In this document: in pieces, positions 1-8,767 of the stretch | Numbering within the stretch: the first letter of the stretch is position 1 | Layout: each line of letters starts with the position of its first letter | Assembly (NCBI RefSeq): GCF_014195505.1 | Contig: NZ_JACIBV010000001.1 | Coordinates: forward strand, 5,518,001 to 5,582,000 | DNA from: Nonomuraea dietziae | GTDB taxonomy: Bacteria; Actinomycetota; Actinomycetes; Streptosporangiales; Streptosporangiaceae | DNA length: 64,000 bases | Direction of reading: 5' to 3' | Notes under the pieces: model-generated | Database searches by the model: none | Seen by the model: the letters and a program-made list of their open reading frames with translations, nothing else | What the model was told of the DNA's origin: nothing | Translations under genes and position numbers: made by a program

Positions 1-537
1 GTCGGTGACCGCTTCGAGGTGTGGCTCAATCCGAGCGCCCCCGAGTTCTACGATCGCGAGGTGGGCGGCAGCTACCAGCTCATGCAGGGGATGTTCGGCA
101 TGGGCGCGGGTGGCATCCTGGGCACCGGGCTCGGTCAGGGTTACCCCCAGAAGATCCCGCTGGCCTACTCCGACTTCATCTTCGCCGCGGTCGGCGAGGA
201 ACTGGGCCTCACCGGCCTGATGGCGCTGCTGCTGATCTACGCGCTGATCGTGGAGCGCGGGCTGCGCACCTCGATCGCGGCCCGCGACCCGTTCTCCAAG
301 CTCCTGGCGGGCGGCCTGTCGTTCGTGCTCGCCTGGCAGCTCTTCATCATCGTCGGCGGCGTGACGAATCTGATCCCGTTGACCGGCCTGGTCACGCCGT
401 TCATGTCACAGGGTGGTTCGGCGCTGCTCGCTAACTGGATCCTTATCGCCCTGCTGGTACGCATGTCTGATGCCGCCCGACGCCCCCCGCCCCAGGCGAT
501 CCAGGACGAAGGACTGACGCAGGTGTTCCAGCGATGA
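1..537 (+). CDS. rodA: SEDS-family (FtsW/RodA/SpoVE) peptidoglycan glycosyltransferase, C-terminal part
   Basis: The frame is open from base 1 and ends at a TGA at 535-537, so only the last 178 residues are present. The visible part has several hydrophobic segments and the SEDS signature near the C-terminus (PLTGLVTPFMSQGGSALL), which lines the catalytic cavity. SEDS proteins polymerise glycan strands from lipid II in the membrane together with a class B PBP. That partner follows at once: the next gene starts at 534 with an ATGA overlap. RodA rather than FtsW is inferred from the actinobacterial order SEDS-pbpA-pknA-pknB; the sequence alone does not separate them. Confidence 0.93.
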   Translation, partial: VGDRFEVWLNPSAPEFYDREVGGSYQLMQGMFGMGAGGILGTGLGQGYPQKIPLAYSDFIFAAVGEELGLTGLMALLLIYALIVERGLRTSIAARDPFSKLLAGGLSFVLAWQLFIIVGGVTNLIPLTGLVTPFMSQGGSALLANWILIALLVRMSDAARRPPPQAIQDEGLTQVFQR

Positions 538-1991
538 ACGGCACTCTCAAGCGCGCGGCGGTGGCCTGTCTCGTCATGTTCGGCCTTCTCATGCTGAATG
601 TGAACTACCTGCAGGCCCTGAAGGCCGAGGAGCTGCGCTCCGACGCCAGAAACATCCGCAACTACTACGATCGCTACGACGTGCAGCGCGGACGCATCAC
701 GGCCGGTGGCACGATCCTGGCCCAGTCGGTGGAGAAGAAGAAGGGCGACTTCCGTTTCGTACGGAACTATCCCGACGGCAAGGTCTTCGCGCATGTCACA
801 GGGTTCTTCTCGCCGGAGAGCCAGTCGGCGATCGAGAACAGCGAGAACCGCTACCTCGACTCGACCCACCCCGACCTGCTGCTGCGCAGGGGCATCGACC
901 TGTTCACCGGCGAGCCGACCCGCGGCGCCAACGTCGAGGTGACGATCAACCCCAGGGCGCAGAAGGCCGCCCACGAGGCGCTGTCGGCCAGCGGCAAGAG
1001 GGGCGCGGTCGTCGCCCTCAACCCGAAGACCGGGGCGATCCTGACCATGGTCTCGCTGCCCACCTACGACCCGAACGTGCTGTCTGGCACCGACAAGCCG
1101 ACGGTGTTCGGCGCCTACAACAAGCTCGACAAGGACAAGACCAACGGTCCGCTGGTCAACAGGGCGATCAACCGCACCTATCCGCCCGGCTCCACCTACA
1201 AGGTGCTGACCGCGGCGGCCTTCCTCGAGGACGACACCAGCCGCGACGGGCAGACGATCGTCCCCGCGCCCCAGGTGCTCGACCTGCCCAACACCACCGC
1301 CGACCTGCCCAACTCGGGCGGCGCGGCCTGCGGTGGCGGCCAGGTGCCGCTGGTCTACGCGCTCGAGCGCTCCTGCAACACGCCGTTCGGCAAGATCGGC
1401 ATGGACCTCGGCTACGACCGGATGGCCGAGCAGGCGGCGAAGTTCGGCGTCGGCCAGCCGCTGGCCGTCCCCATGAGCGTGTCCCAGAGCGACGTCGGCC
1501 CCAAGGAGGACCAGGCGGCGCTCGCGCAGGCCTCCATCGGCCAGCGCAGCAATCAGATGACGCCGCTCCAGATGGCCATGATCGCCGCCGGCATCGCCAA
1601 TGACGGCAAGGTCATGAAGCCCCATCTGGTGCAGAAGATCACCGACGCGAAGAACGACACCATCGAGGAGGCCGAGCCCGAGGAGCTCTCCGAGGCCGTC
1701 AGCTCCGAGACCGCTGCCAAGCTCAGGCAGATGATGGTCAGCGTCGTCAACAACGGCACCGCAAGCCGCGCCCAGATCTCCGGCGTCGAGGTCGGCGGCA
1801 AGACGGGCACCGCGCAGACCGTCCAGGGCAAGGCGCCGCACGCCTGGTTCATCTCCTTCGCCCCCGCCCAGGACCCGCAGGTCGCTGTCGCGGTCATCGT
1901 CGAGTCCGGCAGCGCCGGCACCGACGCCTCCGGCGGCCAGACCGCGGCCCCGATCGCGAAGGCCGTGATGGAGGCGGTGCTCAACAAGTGA
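534..1991 (+). CDS. pbpA: Class B penicillin-binding protein (PbpA), transpeptidase
   Basis: This 485-aa membrane-anchored transpeptidase cross-links peptidoglycan at the cell surface. An N-terminal membrane anchor (about residues 7-24) is followed by a dimerisation domain and a transpeptidase domain with all three catalytic motifs: STYK with nucleophile Ser220, SCN at 280-282, and KTGT at 423-426. The length matches actinobacterial PbpA (about 480-500 aa). Its ATG overlaps the SEDS stop (ATGA), and the kinase gene overlaps its own stop (GTGA), so the four cell-wall genes form one translationally coupled operon. In mycobacteria PbpA is a PknB substrate, which agrees with the placement. Confidence 0.97.
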   Translation: MNGTLKRAAVACLVMFGLLMLNVNYLQALKAEELRSDARNIRNYYDRYDVQRGRITAGGTILAQSVEKKKGDFRFVRNYPDGKVFAHVTGFFSPESQSAIENSENRYLDSTHPDLLLRRGIDLFTGEPTRGANVEVTINPRAQKAAHEALSASGKRGAVVALNPKTGAILTMVSLPTYDPNVLSGTDKPTVFGAYNKLDKDKTNGPLVNRAINRTYPPGSTYKVLTAAAFLEDDTSRDGQTIVPAPQVLDLPNTTADLPNSGGAACGGGQVPLVYALERSCNTPFGKIGMDLGYDRMAEQAAKFGVGQPLAVPMSVSQSDVGPKEDQAALAQASIGQRSNQMTPLQMAMIAAGIANDGKVMKPHLVQKITDAKNDTIEEAEPEELSEAVSSETAAKLRQMMVSVVNNGTASRAQISGVEVGGKTGTAQTVQGKAPHAWFISFAPAQDPQVAVAVIVESGSAGTDASGGQTAAPIAKAVMEAVLNK

Positions 1992-3529
1992 CCTCTCCCA
2001 GCCGCAGGCTCGGCGAGCGCTACCTCCTGGTGTCGCGCATCGCCGCCGGTGGCATGGGCGAGGTCTGGCGGGCGAGGGACGAACTGCTCGGCCGCGAGGT
2101 CGCCGTCAAGATCATGCGGGGCGGCGTGGCCGCCGATCCGAGCTTCCTCGCCCGCTTCCGCAACGAGGCGCGCATCACCGCGGGGCTGTCCGACCCCGGC
2201 ATCGCCCAGGTCTTCGACTACGGCGAGCAGAGCGACCTCGCCTATCTGGTGATGGAGCTGGTACCCGGCGAGCCGCTGTCGGCGATTCTCGCCCGCAACG
2301 GGGCGCTGGGCCCCGAGGTGGCGCTCGACGTGATCCACCAGACCGCCAAGGCGCTGCAGGCCGCGCACTCGGCGGGCATCATCCACCGCGACATCAAGCC
2401 GGGCAACCTGCTTGTCACCCGCGAGGGCACGATCAAGGTGACGGACTTCGGCATCGCCCGCTCCATGGAGGCCGCGCCCGTCACCCAGACGGGCACCGTG
2501 CTCGGCACCGCCCAGTACGTCAGCCCCGAGCAGGCGCAGGGCCTGGCGCTGACGCCCTCCACCGACCTCTACTCCCTGGGCGTGGTGGCCTACGAGTGCC
2601 TGACGGGCACCACCCCGTTCCACGCCGACAGCCAGGTGGCGATCGCGCTCCAGCACCTCAGCGCGCCGCCGCCGCCGCTGCCCGAGTCGATCCCCGCGCC
2701 GGTGCGCGGCCTGGTCATGGCGCTGCTCGCCAAGGAGCCCTCCATGCGGCCCGCGAGCGCGCGCGAGCTGGCCGACAGGGCGTTCGTGCTGCGCCAGTCG
2801 GTGCTGGGCGCCGAGGACCTCGGCACCGAACTGTCGATGCTCACCGACCCCGCGGGATTCCGGGTCGACCCTCCGTACGGCGGCGCGGGCACCAACCCCC
2901 CGCACGACCCCGGCACCAACCCGCCGCACGGCCCCGGCAGCGACCCGCCTTACGGCGCGGGCGCCCTTCCGCCGTTCGGCGCGCCCACCGAGCCACCGTA
3001 CGGCGGCGCTCCCACCGACCCCAGGCCTGCGCCGACCGACCCCGAGCCGTGGACCGCGGATACCGCGGCCGGGACCGCCGCAGGGTCCGCGACCGGAGGT
3101 GCGGCCGGGAACGCGGCCCCTTCGAGCAGGCGGCGGCGCACCATCGTGATGGTCGCGACCGCGGGAGCGGCGGCCGCCGTGGGGCTTGGGACGTTCACTA
3201 TCGCCAATTTCAGCACCAACGAAACGCCCAACGTGATACAGCCCACAAAAACGGCGGAAACGCGTCCTACCGTGAAGCCGAGCAGGACCAAGACGCCACC
3301 CCGACGGCCCGCGACGGTTCCACCTAAGACGTCACGGCCGGTACCCTCACGGTCAGCTACGGTAAGCACGTCGGCCACTCCCACGCAGCGGCCGACCAAG
3401 ACGCCGAAGCCGACCCCGACCCCGACCCCGACGCCCACACCAACGCCAACCCCCACCCCGACGCCAACAGTGACACCAAGTGGCTCCCCAGACCCGGGTG
3501 AAACCATCCCGCCGAACGAGGAGACGTGA
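1988..3529 (+). CDS. pknA: Membrane Ser/Thr protein kinase, PknA-like
   Basis: A 513-aa Hanks-type kinase. The glycine-rich loop is at 20-24, the ATP-binding Lys at 41, HRD at 133-135 and DFG at 153-155. A Gly/Pro-rich linker (about 290-380) leads to one transmembrane segment (about 385-405). The extracellular tail has no PASTA domain and ends in a Thr-Pro repeat. The start is GTG at 1988, overlapping the pbpA stop. PknA phosphorylates cell-division and peptidoglycan proteins, and its pairing with the PASTA kinase downstream is the conserved actinobacterial arrangement. The Thr-Pro tail is encoded by a hexanucleotide repeat and is likely length-variable. Confidence 0.95.
   Translation: MTSPSRRLGERYLLVSRIAAGGMGEVWRARDELLGREVAVKIMRGGVAADPSFLARFRNEARITAGLSDPGIAQVFDYGEQSDLAYLVMELVPGEPLSAILARNGALGPEVALDVIHQTAKALQAAHSAGIIHRDIKPGNLLVTREGTIKVTDFGIARSMEAAPVTQTGTVLGTAQYVSPEQAQGLALTPSTDLYSLGVVAYECLTGTTPFHADSQVAIALQHLSAPPPPLPESIPAPVRGLVMALLAKEPSMRPASARELADRAFVLRQSVLGAEDLGTELSMLTDPAGFRVDPPYGGAGTNPPHDPGTNPPHGPGSDPPYGAGALPPFGAPTEPPYGGAPTDPRPAPTDPEPWTADTAAGTAAGSATGGAAGNAAPSSRRRRTIVMVATAGAAAAVGLGTFTIANFSTNETPNVIQPTKTAETRPTVKPSRTKTPPRRPATVPPKTSRPVPSRSATVSTSATPTQRPTKTPKPTPTPTPTPTPTPTPTPTPTVTPSGSPDPGETIPPNEET
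3408..3476 (+). repeat. Hexanucleotide (ACCCCG-type) repeat encoding a Thr-Pro tail
   Basis: Degenerate tandem ACCCCG/ACGCCN hexamers encode the TPTPTP tail of the PknA-like kinase. The repeat stays in frame because its unit is six bases. Such runs slip easily in replication, so tail length may vary between strains. Confidence 0.75.
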
Positions 3530-3602
3530 TGCGTCGCGGGGTCGATGATGGACACTGGCGGCCTGCGAGCCGGCCGGTACCCAAGATGAACGGTAAGGGA
3601 CA

Positions 3603-5462
3603 GTGCAGGAAATGACTCAGCCTCGGCGACTCGGAGGTCGCTACGAGCTCGACGGCGTCGTCGGGCGTGGCGGCATGGCCGAGGTGTATCGCGCCCGAGA
3701 CATCCGGCTGGACCGCATCGTGGCGATCAAGACGCTCCGGGCCGATCTCGCGCGCGACCACACCTTCCAGGCCCGTTTCCGCCGCGAGGCCCAGTCCGCG
3801 GCGTCGCTGAACCACCCTGCGGTCGTCGCGGTCTACGACACTGGCGAGGACACCTCCGAAGGCGCGCCCGTGCCGTACATCGTGATGGAGTACGTCGACG
3901 GACGCACGCTGCGCGACCTGCTCAGGGCCGACAGGCGGCTGCTGCCCGAGCGCGCGGTCGAGCTGGTCGACGGCATCCTGAGGGCGCTCGACTACAGCCA
4001 CCGCGGCGGCATCGTGCACCGCGACATCAAGCCGGCCAACGTGATGATCACCCGTAACGGCGACGTCAAGGTCATGGACTTCGGCATCGCCCGCGCGATG
4101 GCCGACTCCGCCGCCACGATGACGCAGACCGCGCAGGTGATAGGGACAGCGCAGTACCTCTCCCCCGAGCAGGCTCGGGGCGAGCGGGTCGACGCCCGCA
4201 GCGACATCTACTCCACCGGCTGCGTGCTGTACGAGCTGCTGACGGGGCAGCCGCCGTTCACCGGCGACTCTCCCGTCGCGATCGCCTACCAGCACGTGCG
4301 CGAGGAGCCCATCCCGCCGTCGCAGATCGACCCCGAGATCCCCAAGTGGGCCGACGCCATCGTGCTGAAGGCGATGGCCAAGGACCCCGCGCACCGCTAC
4401 CAGGGCGCGGGCGAGATGCGCGCCGACATACAGCGTGCGATGTCCGGCATGCCGGTCGAAGCGCAGACGATGACGCTGTCCAACAACTACGGCTCGGGCA
4501 CCCGCACCATGGCCGCCACCCAGGGCGCGGGCCACGCCACGCAGCGCACCAGCGCGATCCCGCCCTACGAGTACGGCGAGGGCGAGCCGCCCACCCGTGC
4601 GGGCAGGCGGCGCGCGGCAGCCGGTGGCGGCGGCGGGAACACCGCGATGAAGACCGCGGCGTGGGTCCTGATCCCGCTGCTGATCATCGGCGCGTTCATC
4701 TTCGTGGGCTACCAGTTCCTCGCCTCCGAGGGCACGCCCACCGCGACGCAGATCACGGTGCCGCCGCTGGCGACGCAGACCCAGAAGGACGCCGAGGCCA
4801 AGCTCGTCAGCCTCAAGCTGAAGCCGGCGATCACCGAGGAGCACAGCTCCGAGGTGGAGAAGGGCGTGGTCATCAGCTCCGACCCGCAGGCCGGCACCAA
4901 GGTGGACGAGGGCGCCACGGTCACGCTCAAGATCTCTCTGGGCGTCGAGAAGGTGAAGGTGCCCGACGGCCTGATCGGCATGTCTCCTGAGGACGCGCGC
5001 GCGGCGCTGGAGGCGGCCGGGCTCGAGGGTGTGGTCACCCCTGCGGTCTCCTCCAGGGAGCAGGACAAGGTCTTCGACACCAAGCCCAAGTCGGGCGATT
5101 CGGTGTCGAAGGGCACGTCGGTCAAGCTCTACGTGCCCAAGGCGCAGGTGCCGGTGCCCAGCGTGGTCGGCCAGACGCAGGAGGACGCCGAGCGGACCCT
5201 CAAGGCCGAGAACTTCAAGGTGAAGGTCGTCCCGCAGGCCAACGATCAGCCGCCTGGCACGGTCATCGCCCAGAGCCCCGAGGCGGGGACGAACCAGAAC
5301 CAGAGGACGACGGTCACGATCGTGGTCTCCACGGGTCCTGAGGTCCAGCCGACCGAGGAGCCGACGTTCACGCCGACCGAGGAGCCGACGGACATCCCGA
5401 CCGACGACGCGACGGAGGATCCTGGGGACGACACGGGCGAGCCCCCAGACCTCGGCCCGTGA
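3603..5462 (+). CDS. pknB: PASTA-domain Ser/Thr protein kinase PknB
   Basis: A 619-aa receptor kinase. The cytoplasmic kinase domain has Lys43, HRD 139-141 and DFG 159-161, followed by a juxtamembrane linker, one transmembrane helix (about 356-377) and three extracellular PASTA repeats (about 385-450, 450-518 and 519-585). It ends in an acidic Glu/Thr/Pro tail. PASTA domains bind muropeptide or lipid II and couple wall status to kinase activity. Mycobacterial PknB has four PASTA repeats, so three is slightly short. GTG at 3603 or ATG at 3612 could both start it; the difference is three residues. A strong terminator follows the stop. Confidence 0.97.
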   Translation: MQEMTQPRRLGGRYELDGVVGRGGMAEVYRARDIRLDRIVAIKTLRADLARDHTFQARFRREAQSAASLNHPAVVAVYDTGEDTSEGAPVPYIVMEYVDGRTLRDLLRADRRLLPERAVELVDGILRALDYSHRGGIVHRDIKPANVMITRNGDVKVMDFGIARAMADSAATMTQTAQVIGTAQYLSPEQARGERVDARSDIYSTGCVLYELLTGQPPFTGDSPVAIAYQHVREEPIPPSQIDPEIPKWADAIVLKAMAKDPAHRYQGAGEMRADIQRAMSGMPVEAQTMTLSNNYGSGTRTMAATQGAGHATQRTSAIPPYEYGEGEPPTRAGRRRAAAGGGGGNTAMKTAAWVLIPLLIIGAFIFVGYQFLASEGTPTATQITVPPLATQTQKDAEAKLVSLKLKPAITEEHSSEVEKGVVISSDPQAGTKVDEGATVTLKISLGVEKVKVPDGLIGMSPEDARAALEAAGLEGVVTPAVSSREQDKVFDTKPKSGDSVSKGTSVKLYVPKAQVPVPSVVGQTQEDAERTLKAENFKVKVVPQANDQPPGTVIAQSPEAGTNQNQRTTVTIVVSTGPEVQPTEEPTFTPTEEPTDIPTDDATEDPGDDTGEPPDLGP

Positions 5463-5473
5463 CCCTGACCTGA

Positions 5474-5508
5474 CAGCGGCCCTCTCCCACCCCGGGAGAG
5501 GGCCGCTG
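5474..5508 (+). terminator. Strong hairpin terminator after pknB
   Basis: A perfect 15-bp inverted repeat (5474-5488 and 5494-5508) with a 5-nt loop lies 12 nt after the pknB stop. It has no clear T-run, as is usual in high-GC actinobacteria. Confidence 0.85.
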
Positions 5509-5540
5509 CCTTGTCACCGAAGACCCGCGGCAAGCGGCCG

Positions 5541-6011
5541 CCACTCGGCGGCGGACCGGACGCCGGAAACGTTCACCCGGGAAGCCGAACCGGTTTCCTC
5601 ACTGCTCGGGGACAGATCTCGCGCCGGGACGTCGCATGGAAACGCCCCCGCCACTCGGGGGCGGATCGGACGCCGGGGACGTTCACCCGGGAAGCCGAAC
5701 CGGCTACCCCACCACCCGAAGACAGATCTCACGCCCGAACGTTTCGCACGGAAACGCCCCCGCCACTCGGCGGCGGACCGGACGCCGGAAACGTTCACCC
5801 GGGAAGCCGGACCGGTTTCCTCACTGCTCGGGGACAGATCTCGCGCCGGGACGTCGCATGGAAACGTCCCCGCCACTCGGGGGCGGATCGGACGCCGGGG
5901 AGGTTCACCCGGGAAGCCGGACCGGTTTCCTCACTGCTCGGGGACAGATCTCGCGCCCGAACGTCGCATGGAAACGTCCCCGCCACTCGGGGGCAATGGC
6001 GGGGACGTTCA
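5541..6011. repeat. 110-bp tandem repeat array (four copies plus a partial)
   Basis: The block beginning CCACTCGG recurs at 5541, 5651, 5763, 5873 and 5983, giving periods of 110, 112, 110 and 110 bp. The last copy is cut short at about 6011. Each unit contains GTTCACCCGGGAAGCC and a GACAGATCTC core. Copy 2 is the most divergent. The array fills the space between convergent pknB and trpG. Its unit is not a multiple of three, so open frames running through it on both strands are not treated as genes. Nothing suggests CRISPR: there are no distinct spacers. Confidence 0.9.
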
Positions 6012-6040
6012 TTGAGTAGTCGTTCCGGAGGCCCGCGGTG

Positions 6041-6607
6041 TTACAGGATCGACTTGAGCCAGTTGCCCAGCAGCCAGTGCCCGTGCTCCGACAGCACCGA
6101 CTCCGGATGGAACTGGACCCCCTCGATCGGCGCCGAGCGGTGTCTGAGGCCCATGATGACCCCCTCCGCCGTCCGAGCGCTCACCTCGAGCTCCTCAGGC
6201 ACCGTCTCAGGCCGTACGGCGAGCGAGTGGTAGCGCGTCATCGTCACAGGCGACGGCAGCCCCTCGAAGACCCCTCTGCCGTCGTGCGTGACCGCACTCG
6301 TCCGGCCGTGCATGAGCTCGGGCGCCCTGGAGACCGCCGCGCCGTACGCCACGGCGATCGCCTGGTGCCCGAGGCAGACGCCGAGCAGCGGTGTGCCGCG
6401 CTCGGCCGCGTACCGCACCAGGGGGACGCTGACTCCCGCGGCCTCGGGTGTGCCGGGGCCGGGGCTCACCAGCACGCCGTCGTAGCGGTCGACGTCCTCG
6501 ACCGCCACCACGTCTCGCGGCAGGACGTCGCACAGCGCGCCCAGCTCGCGCAGGTACTGCACGATGTTGTGGACGAAGCTGTCGTGGTTGTCCACCACAA
6601 GGATCAT
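6041..6607 (-). CDS. trpG: Anthranilate/aminodeoxychorismate synthase glutamine amidotransferase (component II)
   Basis: A 188-aa class I glutamine amidotransferase. The nucleophile is Cys78 in GVCLGHQ, and the His-Glu pair (His167, Glu169) is in FHPES near the C-terminus. It releases ammonia from glutamine for the chorismate-using partner subunit in tryptophan or folate synthesis; that subunit is not in the window. An unlinked trpG/pabA in this near-origin position, next to pknB and a class E sortase, is standard in actinobacteria. Its ATG overlaps the stop of the upstream 52-aa membrane protein (ATGA). Confidence 0.95.
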   Translation of the reverse strand: MILVVDNHDSFVHNIVQYLRELGALCDVLPRDVVAVEDVDRYDGVLVSPGPGTPEAAGVSVPLVRYAAERGTPLLGVCLGHQAIAVAYGAAVSRAPELMHGRTSAVTHDGRGVFEGLPSPVTMTRYHSLAVRPETVPEELEVSARTAEGVIMGLRHRSAPIEGVQFHPESVLSEHGHWLLGNWLKSIL

Positions 6608-6762
6608 TTGCGGACAGTCACCTCATCCAGCGTCACAGCGGGCTCTAGTAGTGGAAACACCGCATACCAGAGTACGGTTCCCGCCCCGGCCACCAGGACC
6701 AGGGCGGTGAGGAGCCGCACCCCGAGGGAGCCGGGCAGATGACGCCAGATCCAGCCGTACAC
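6604..6762 (-). CDS. Small single-pass membrane protein between sortase and trpG
   Basis: A 52-aa frame starts at GTG 6762, one base after the sortase stop, and ends by overlapping the trpG start. It reads MYGWIWRHLPGS, then one hydrophobic helix (about 14-38) and a short acidic tail ending TLDEVTVRK. The tight spacing on both sides is the main evidence that it is real. No family is recognised. Its place between a sortase and trpG suggests a membrane role tied to the sortase, but that is inference from position only. Confidence 0.7.
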   Translation of the reverse strand: MYGWIWRHLPGSLGVRLLTALVLVAGAGTVLWYAVFPLLEPAVTLDEVTVRK

Positions 6763-6763
6763 G

Positions 6764-7384
6764 TCAGACCTTTCTCGGCTCGGTGTCCTTCAGCACGCCG
6801 TACACGATGAGCCGCTGGGCGGCCGAGTACTCGGGATGGCAGCTGATGAGCGTGATCATCGCCCTGACGGGGGTGATGTCGGGCTTGCCCGGCACCGCGG
6901 CGAGGACCTCGACGTCCTCGGGCTGCACGATGTCCTGCGAGGTGACGCGGTAGGTGTAGCGGGCCTCACGGGCGTCCACGACGATCTCGTCGCCGCGCCT
7001 CAGCTCGTCGATGCGGTTGAACGGCGCCGCGTAGGTGGTGCGGTGGCCCGACAGGACGAAGTTGCCGACCCTTCCCGCCGCGGCCGAGCCCGGATAGTGG
7101 CCAGGCCCCTTCTTCAGGTGCTCGGCGTCGACGCCCTCGACCACGGCGTACTGCCAGTCCCTGCCCAGCCTGGGGATCCGCAGCAGCGCGACGGCCTTGC
7201 CGAGCGCGATCTTGCCCAACTTCGCCTGCGTGTCGCCCCGCTCCTCGGCGAGTTGGCTCTGCAGCAGGAGCTGCTGGCGCTGGGTGTAGGCGCCGGTGCC
7301 CCAGAGCAGGTAGCCGCAGAACAGGAGCATGACCAGACCCGCGGTGATGGTCAGTTCACCGGCCGTCCTCAGCAGCGCCCTCAC
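6764..7384 (-). CDS. Class E sortase
   Basis: Sortases cleave a C-terminal sorting signal and attach surface proteins to peptidoglycan or build pili. Class E enzymes prefer LAXTG. With the start at GTG 7384 the protein has 206 aa: an N-terminal membrane helix (about 9-30) and a catalytic domain with His114 in SGHRTTY, Cys182 in LISCHPE and Arg191. An in-frame GTG at 7459 would add 25 residues. The shorter start is preferred because family members begin just before the RTAGEL segment and because it leaves more room for the divergent crgA promoter. It heads the sortase - small membrane protein - trpG operon. Confidence 0.93.
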   Translation of the reverse strand: MRALLRTAGELTITAGLVMLLFCGYLLWGTGAYTQRQQLLLQSQLAEERGDTQAKLGKIALGKAVALLRIPRLGRDWQYAVVEGVDAEHLKKGPGHYPGSAAAGRVGNFVLSGHRTTYAAPFNRIDELRRGDEIVVDAREARYTYRVTSQDIVQPEDVEVLAAVPGKPDITPVRAMITLISCHPEYSAAQRLIVYGVLKDTEPRKV

Positions 7385-7514
7385 GCTGGTCAGCGTATTC
7401 AGCGGGCTCGCGGATGTCGGGGATCGCCATGTTCCGCGCGTGGCGACTATCCTGGGCACACGATAGAGCCTGGGGAATGTCCGGATGGCCCAGGCCGCCA
7501 GCAGGAGTTATCCA

Positions 7515-7760
7515 GTGCCCAAGCCGAAGACACGCAAGAAGGCGGTTTACACGCCGCCGCAGAAGTCGCAAGAGGTCAAGCTCAGCCCGAGGTGGCTGGC
7601 ACCGACCATGGTCGTGTCGTGGATCATCGGGATCCTGTGGATCGCGATCTACTATGTGGCCCCACAAGCGCCCCTGTTCGGGACGCTCGCCAACTGGAAC
7701 CTGCTCATCGGGTTCGTTTTCATCATCTTCGGTGTGGTGCTTTCCACCCGCTGGCGTTAG
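7515..7760 (+). CDS. crgA: Cell division protein CrgA
   Basis: An 81-aa protein with a Lys-rich N-terminus (PKPKTRKKAVYTPP) and two transmembrane helices (about 30-50 and 60-78), the CrgA layout. CrgA recruits or stabilises divisome components at the septum and in Streptomyces coordinates FtsZ with sporulation septation. GTG 7515 is chosen because AGGAG at 7503-7507 sits 7 nt upstream and because the family starts with the PKxKxRKK segment; an ATG at 7485 would add an unconserved extension. It is divergent from the sortase and convergent with the rhomboid gene. Confidence 0.95.
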   Translation: MPKPKTRKKAVYTPPQKSQEVKLSPRWLAPTMVVSWIIGILWIAIYYVAPQAPLFGTLANWNLLIGFVFIIFGVVLSTRWR

Positions 7761-7794
7761 TTCTTTCCACAGGTTTTCCACAGCCTGGGGAAAG

Positions 7795-8646
7795 TCAGGA
7801 GAGCAGCACTCCTGTCCTGATCACGACCAGGGCGACGAGCGCCAGAAAGACCCCCAGGAGCGCCAGTGTCTGGAACAGGACGCGGTGGCTTCTGGGGGCG
7901 TAAGCCATCGCCGCGGCGAGCACCGCGCCGGTGATCAGGCCGCCGATGTGACCGGTCCAGCTGATCCCGGGGAAGACGAACGTGATCACCAGGTTGATGA
8001 CGATGAGGACGGCCACGCCGCGCACGTCGAACCTGAGCCGCCTGCCCACGACGAAGATCGCGGCGAACAGGCCGAAGATGGCGCCGGACGCGCCCACCGT
8101 CAGCGTGCGCGGGTCGTCGAACCAGTAGCCGAGCACCGAGCCGCCCAGCGCGCTGAGCAGGTAGAGGGCGATGAACTTCACGTGCCCGAAGGCGCGTTCT
8201 AGCTGTGGCCCCACCAGGTAGAGCGCGTAGCTGTTGAACAGGATGTGGAAGACGCTGCCGTGCAGGAACGCCGCGGTGATCATCCGGTAGTACTGGTCGT
8301 TGATCGCCACGCCGGCGACCCACATGCCGAAGTCGGTGGTGATCTGCTGCCCGGTGAGCCACTGCAGGGCGAAGGCGAGCAGGTTGATGCCGAGAACCGC
8401 CCACGTCACGTACGGCGTGCTGACCACGGCGCCGCCGAAGACCGACTGGGCGTGCCGTACCGTCTTGTTGCCCTCGGCCACGCACTCGGGGCACTGGAAG
8501 CCCACCGCGGCGTCGCGCATGCAGTCGGGGCAGATGGGCCGGTCGCAGCGTTGGCAGCGGACCCACGTCTCACGGCCCGGATGGCGGTAGCACGTCGGGA
8601 CCTGCTCCGCGGGCTGCGAAGGAGGGCTGGGCGGCTGGCTGGTCAT
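7795..8646 (-). CDS. Rhomboid family intramembrane serine protease with N-terminal zinc-binding domain
   Basis: A 283-aa protein. The N-terminal part (about 19-56) has paired cysteines (CYRHPGRET, CQRCDRPICPDC, CPEC) typical of the B-box-like zinc finger fused to actinobacterial rhomboids. The membrane domain has six or so helices with catalytic Ser187 in GASGAIFG and His233 in GHIGG. Rhomboids cut transmembrane substrates within the bilayer; the substrate here is unknown. ATG 8646 is preferred over an upstream in-frame start because it begins directly before the Pro-rich leader and zinc finger. Confidence 0.95.
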   Translation of the reverse strand: MTSQPPSPPSQPAEQVPTCYRHPGRETWVRCQRCDRPICPDCMRDAAVGFQCPECVAEGNKTVRHAQSVFGGAVVSTPYVTWAVLGINLLAFALQWLTGQQITTDFGMWVAGVAINDQYYRMITAAFLHGSVFHILFNSYALYLVGPQLERAFGHVKFIALYLLSALGGSVLGYWFDDPRTLTVGASGAIFGLFAAIFVVGRRLRFDVRGVAVLIVINLVITFVFPGISWTGHIGGLITGAVLAAAMAYAPRSHRVLFQTLALLGVFLALVALVVIRTGVLLS

Positions 8647-8767
8647 GAGGAGCCTTTCTCGTCCACTGACCGCCAGCCTACTCATGAGAAACGTGCCCGC
8701 TGGACCCAAATCGTGCTGGTGGTCCGTCGGGCACGTTTCTCCTGCGGCGAGCGGGCCCGCCCGCGCG

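Noticed and set aside
237..1841. Long minus-strand frame opposite the SEDS/PBP genes
   Set aside because: Composition is typical antisense of a GC-rich gene; the plus strand holds conserved SEDS and PBP motifs.
5541..6011. CRISPR-like array
   Set aside because: Units are contiguous near-identical 110-bp repeats without unique spacers, and no cas genes are present.
5511..6233. Apparent protein-coding frames through the 110-bp repeat array
   Set aside because: The unit is not a multiple of three, so each copy is read in a different frame; open frames exist on both strands and lack ribosome sites.
7485..7760. Longer CrgA starting at ATG 7485
   Set aside because: The extra ten residues are not family-like, and the better ribosome site fits GTG 7515.
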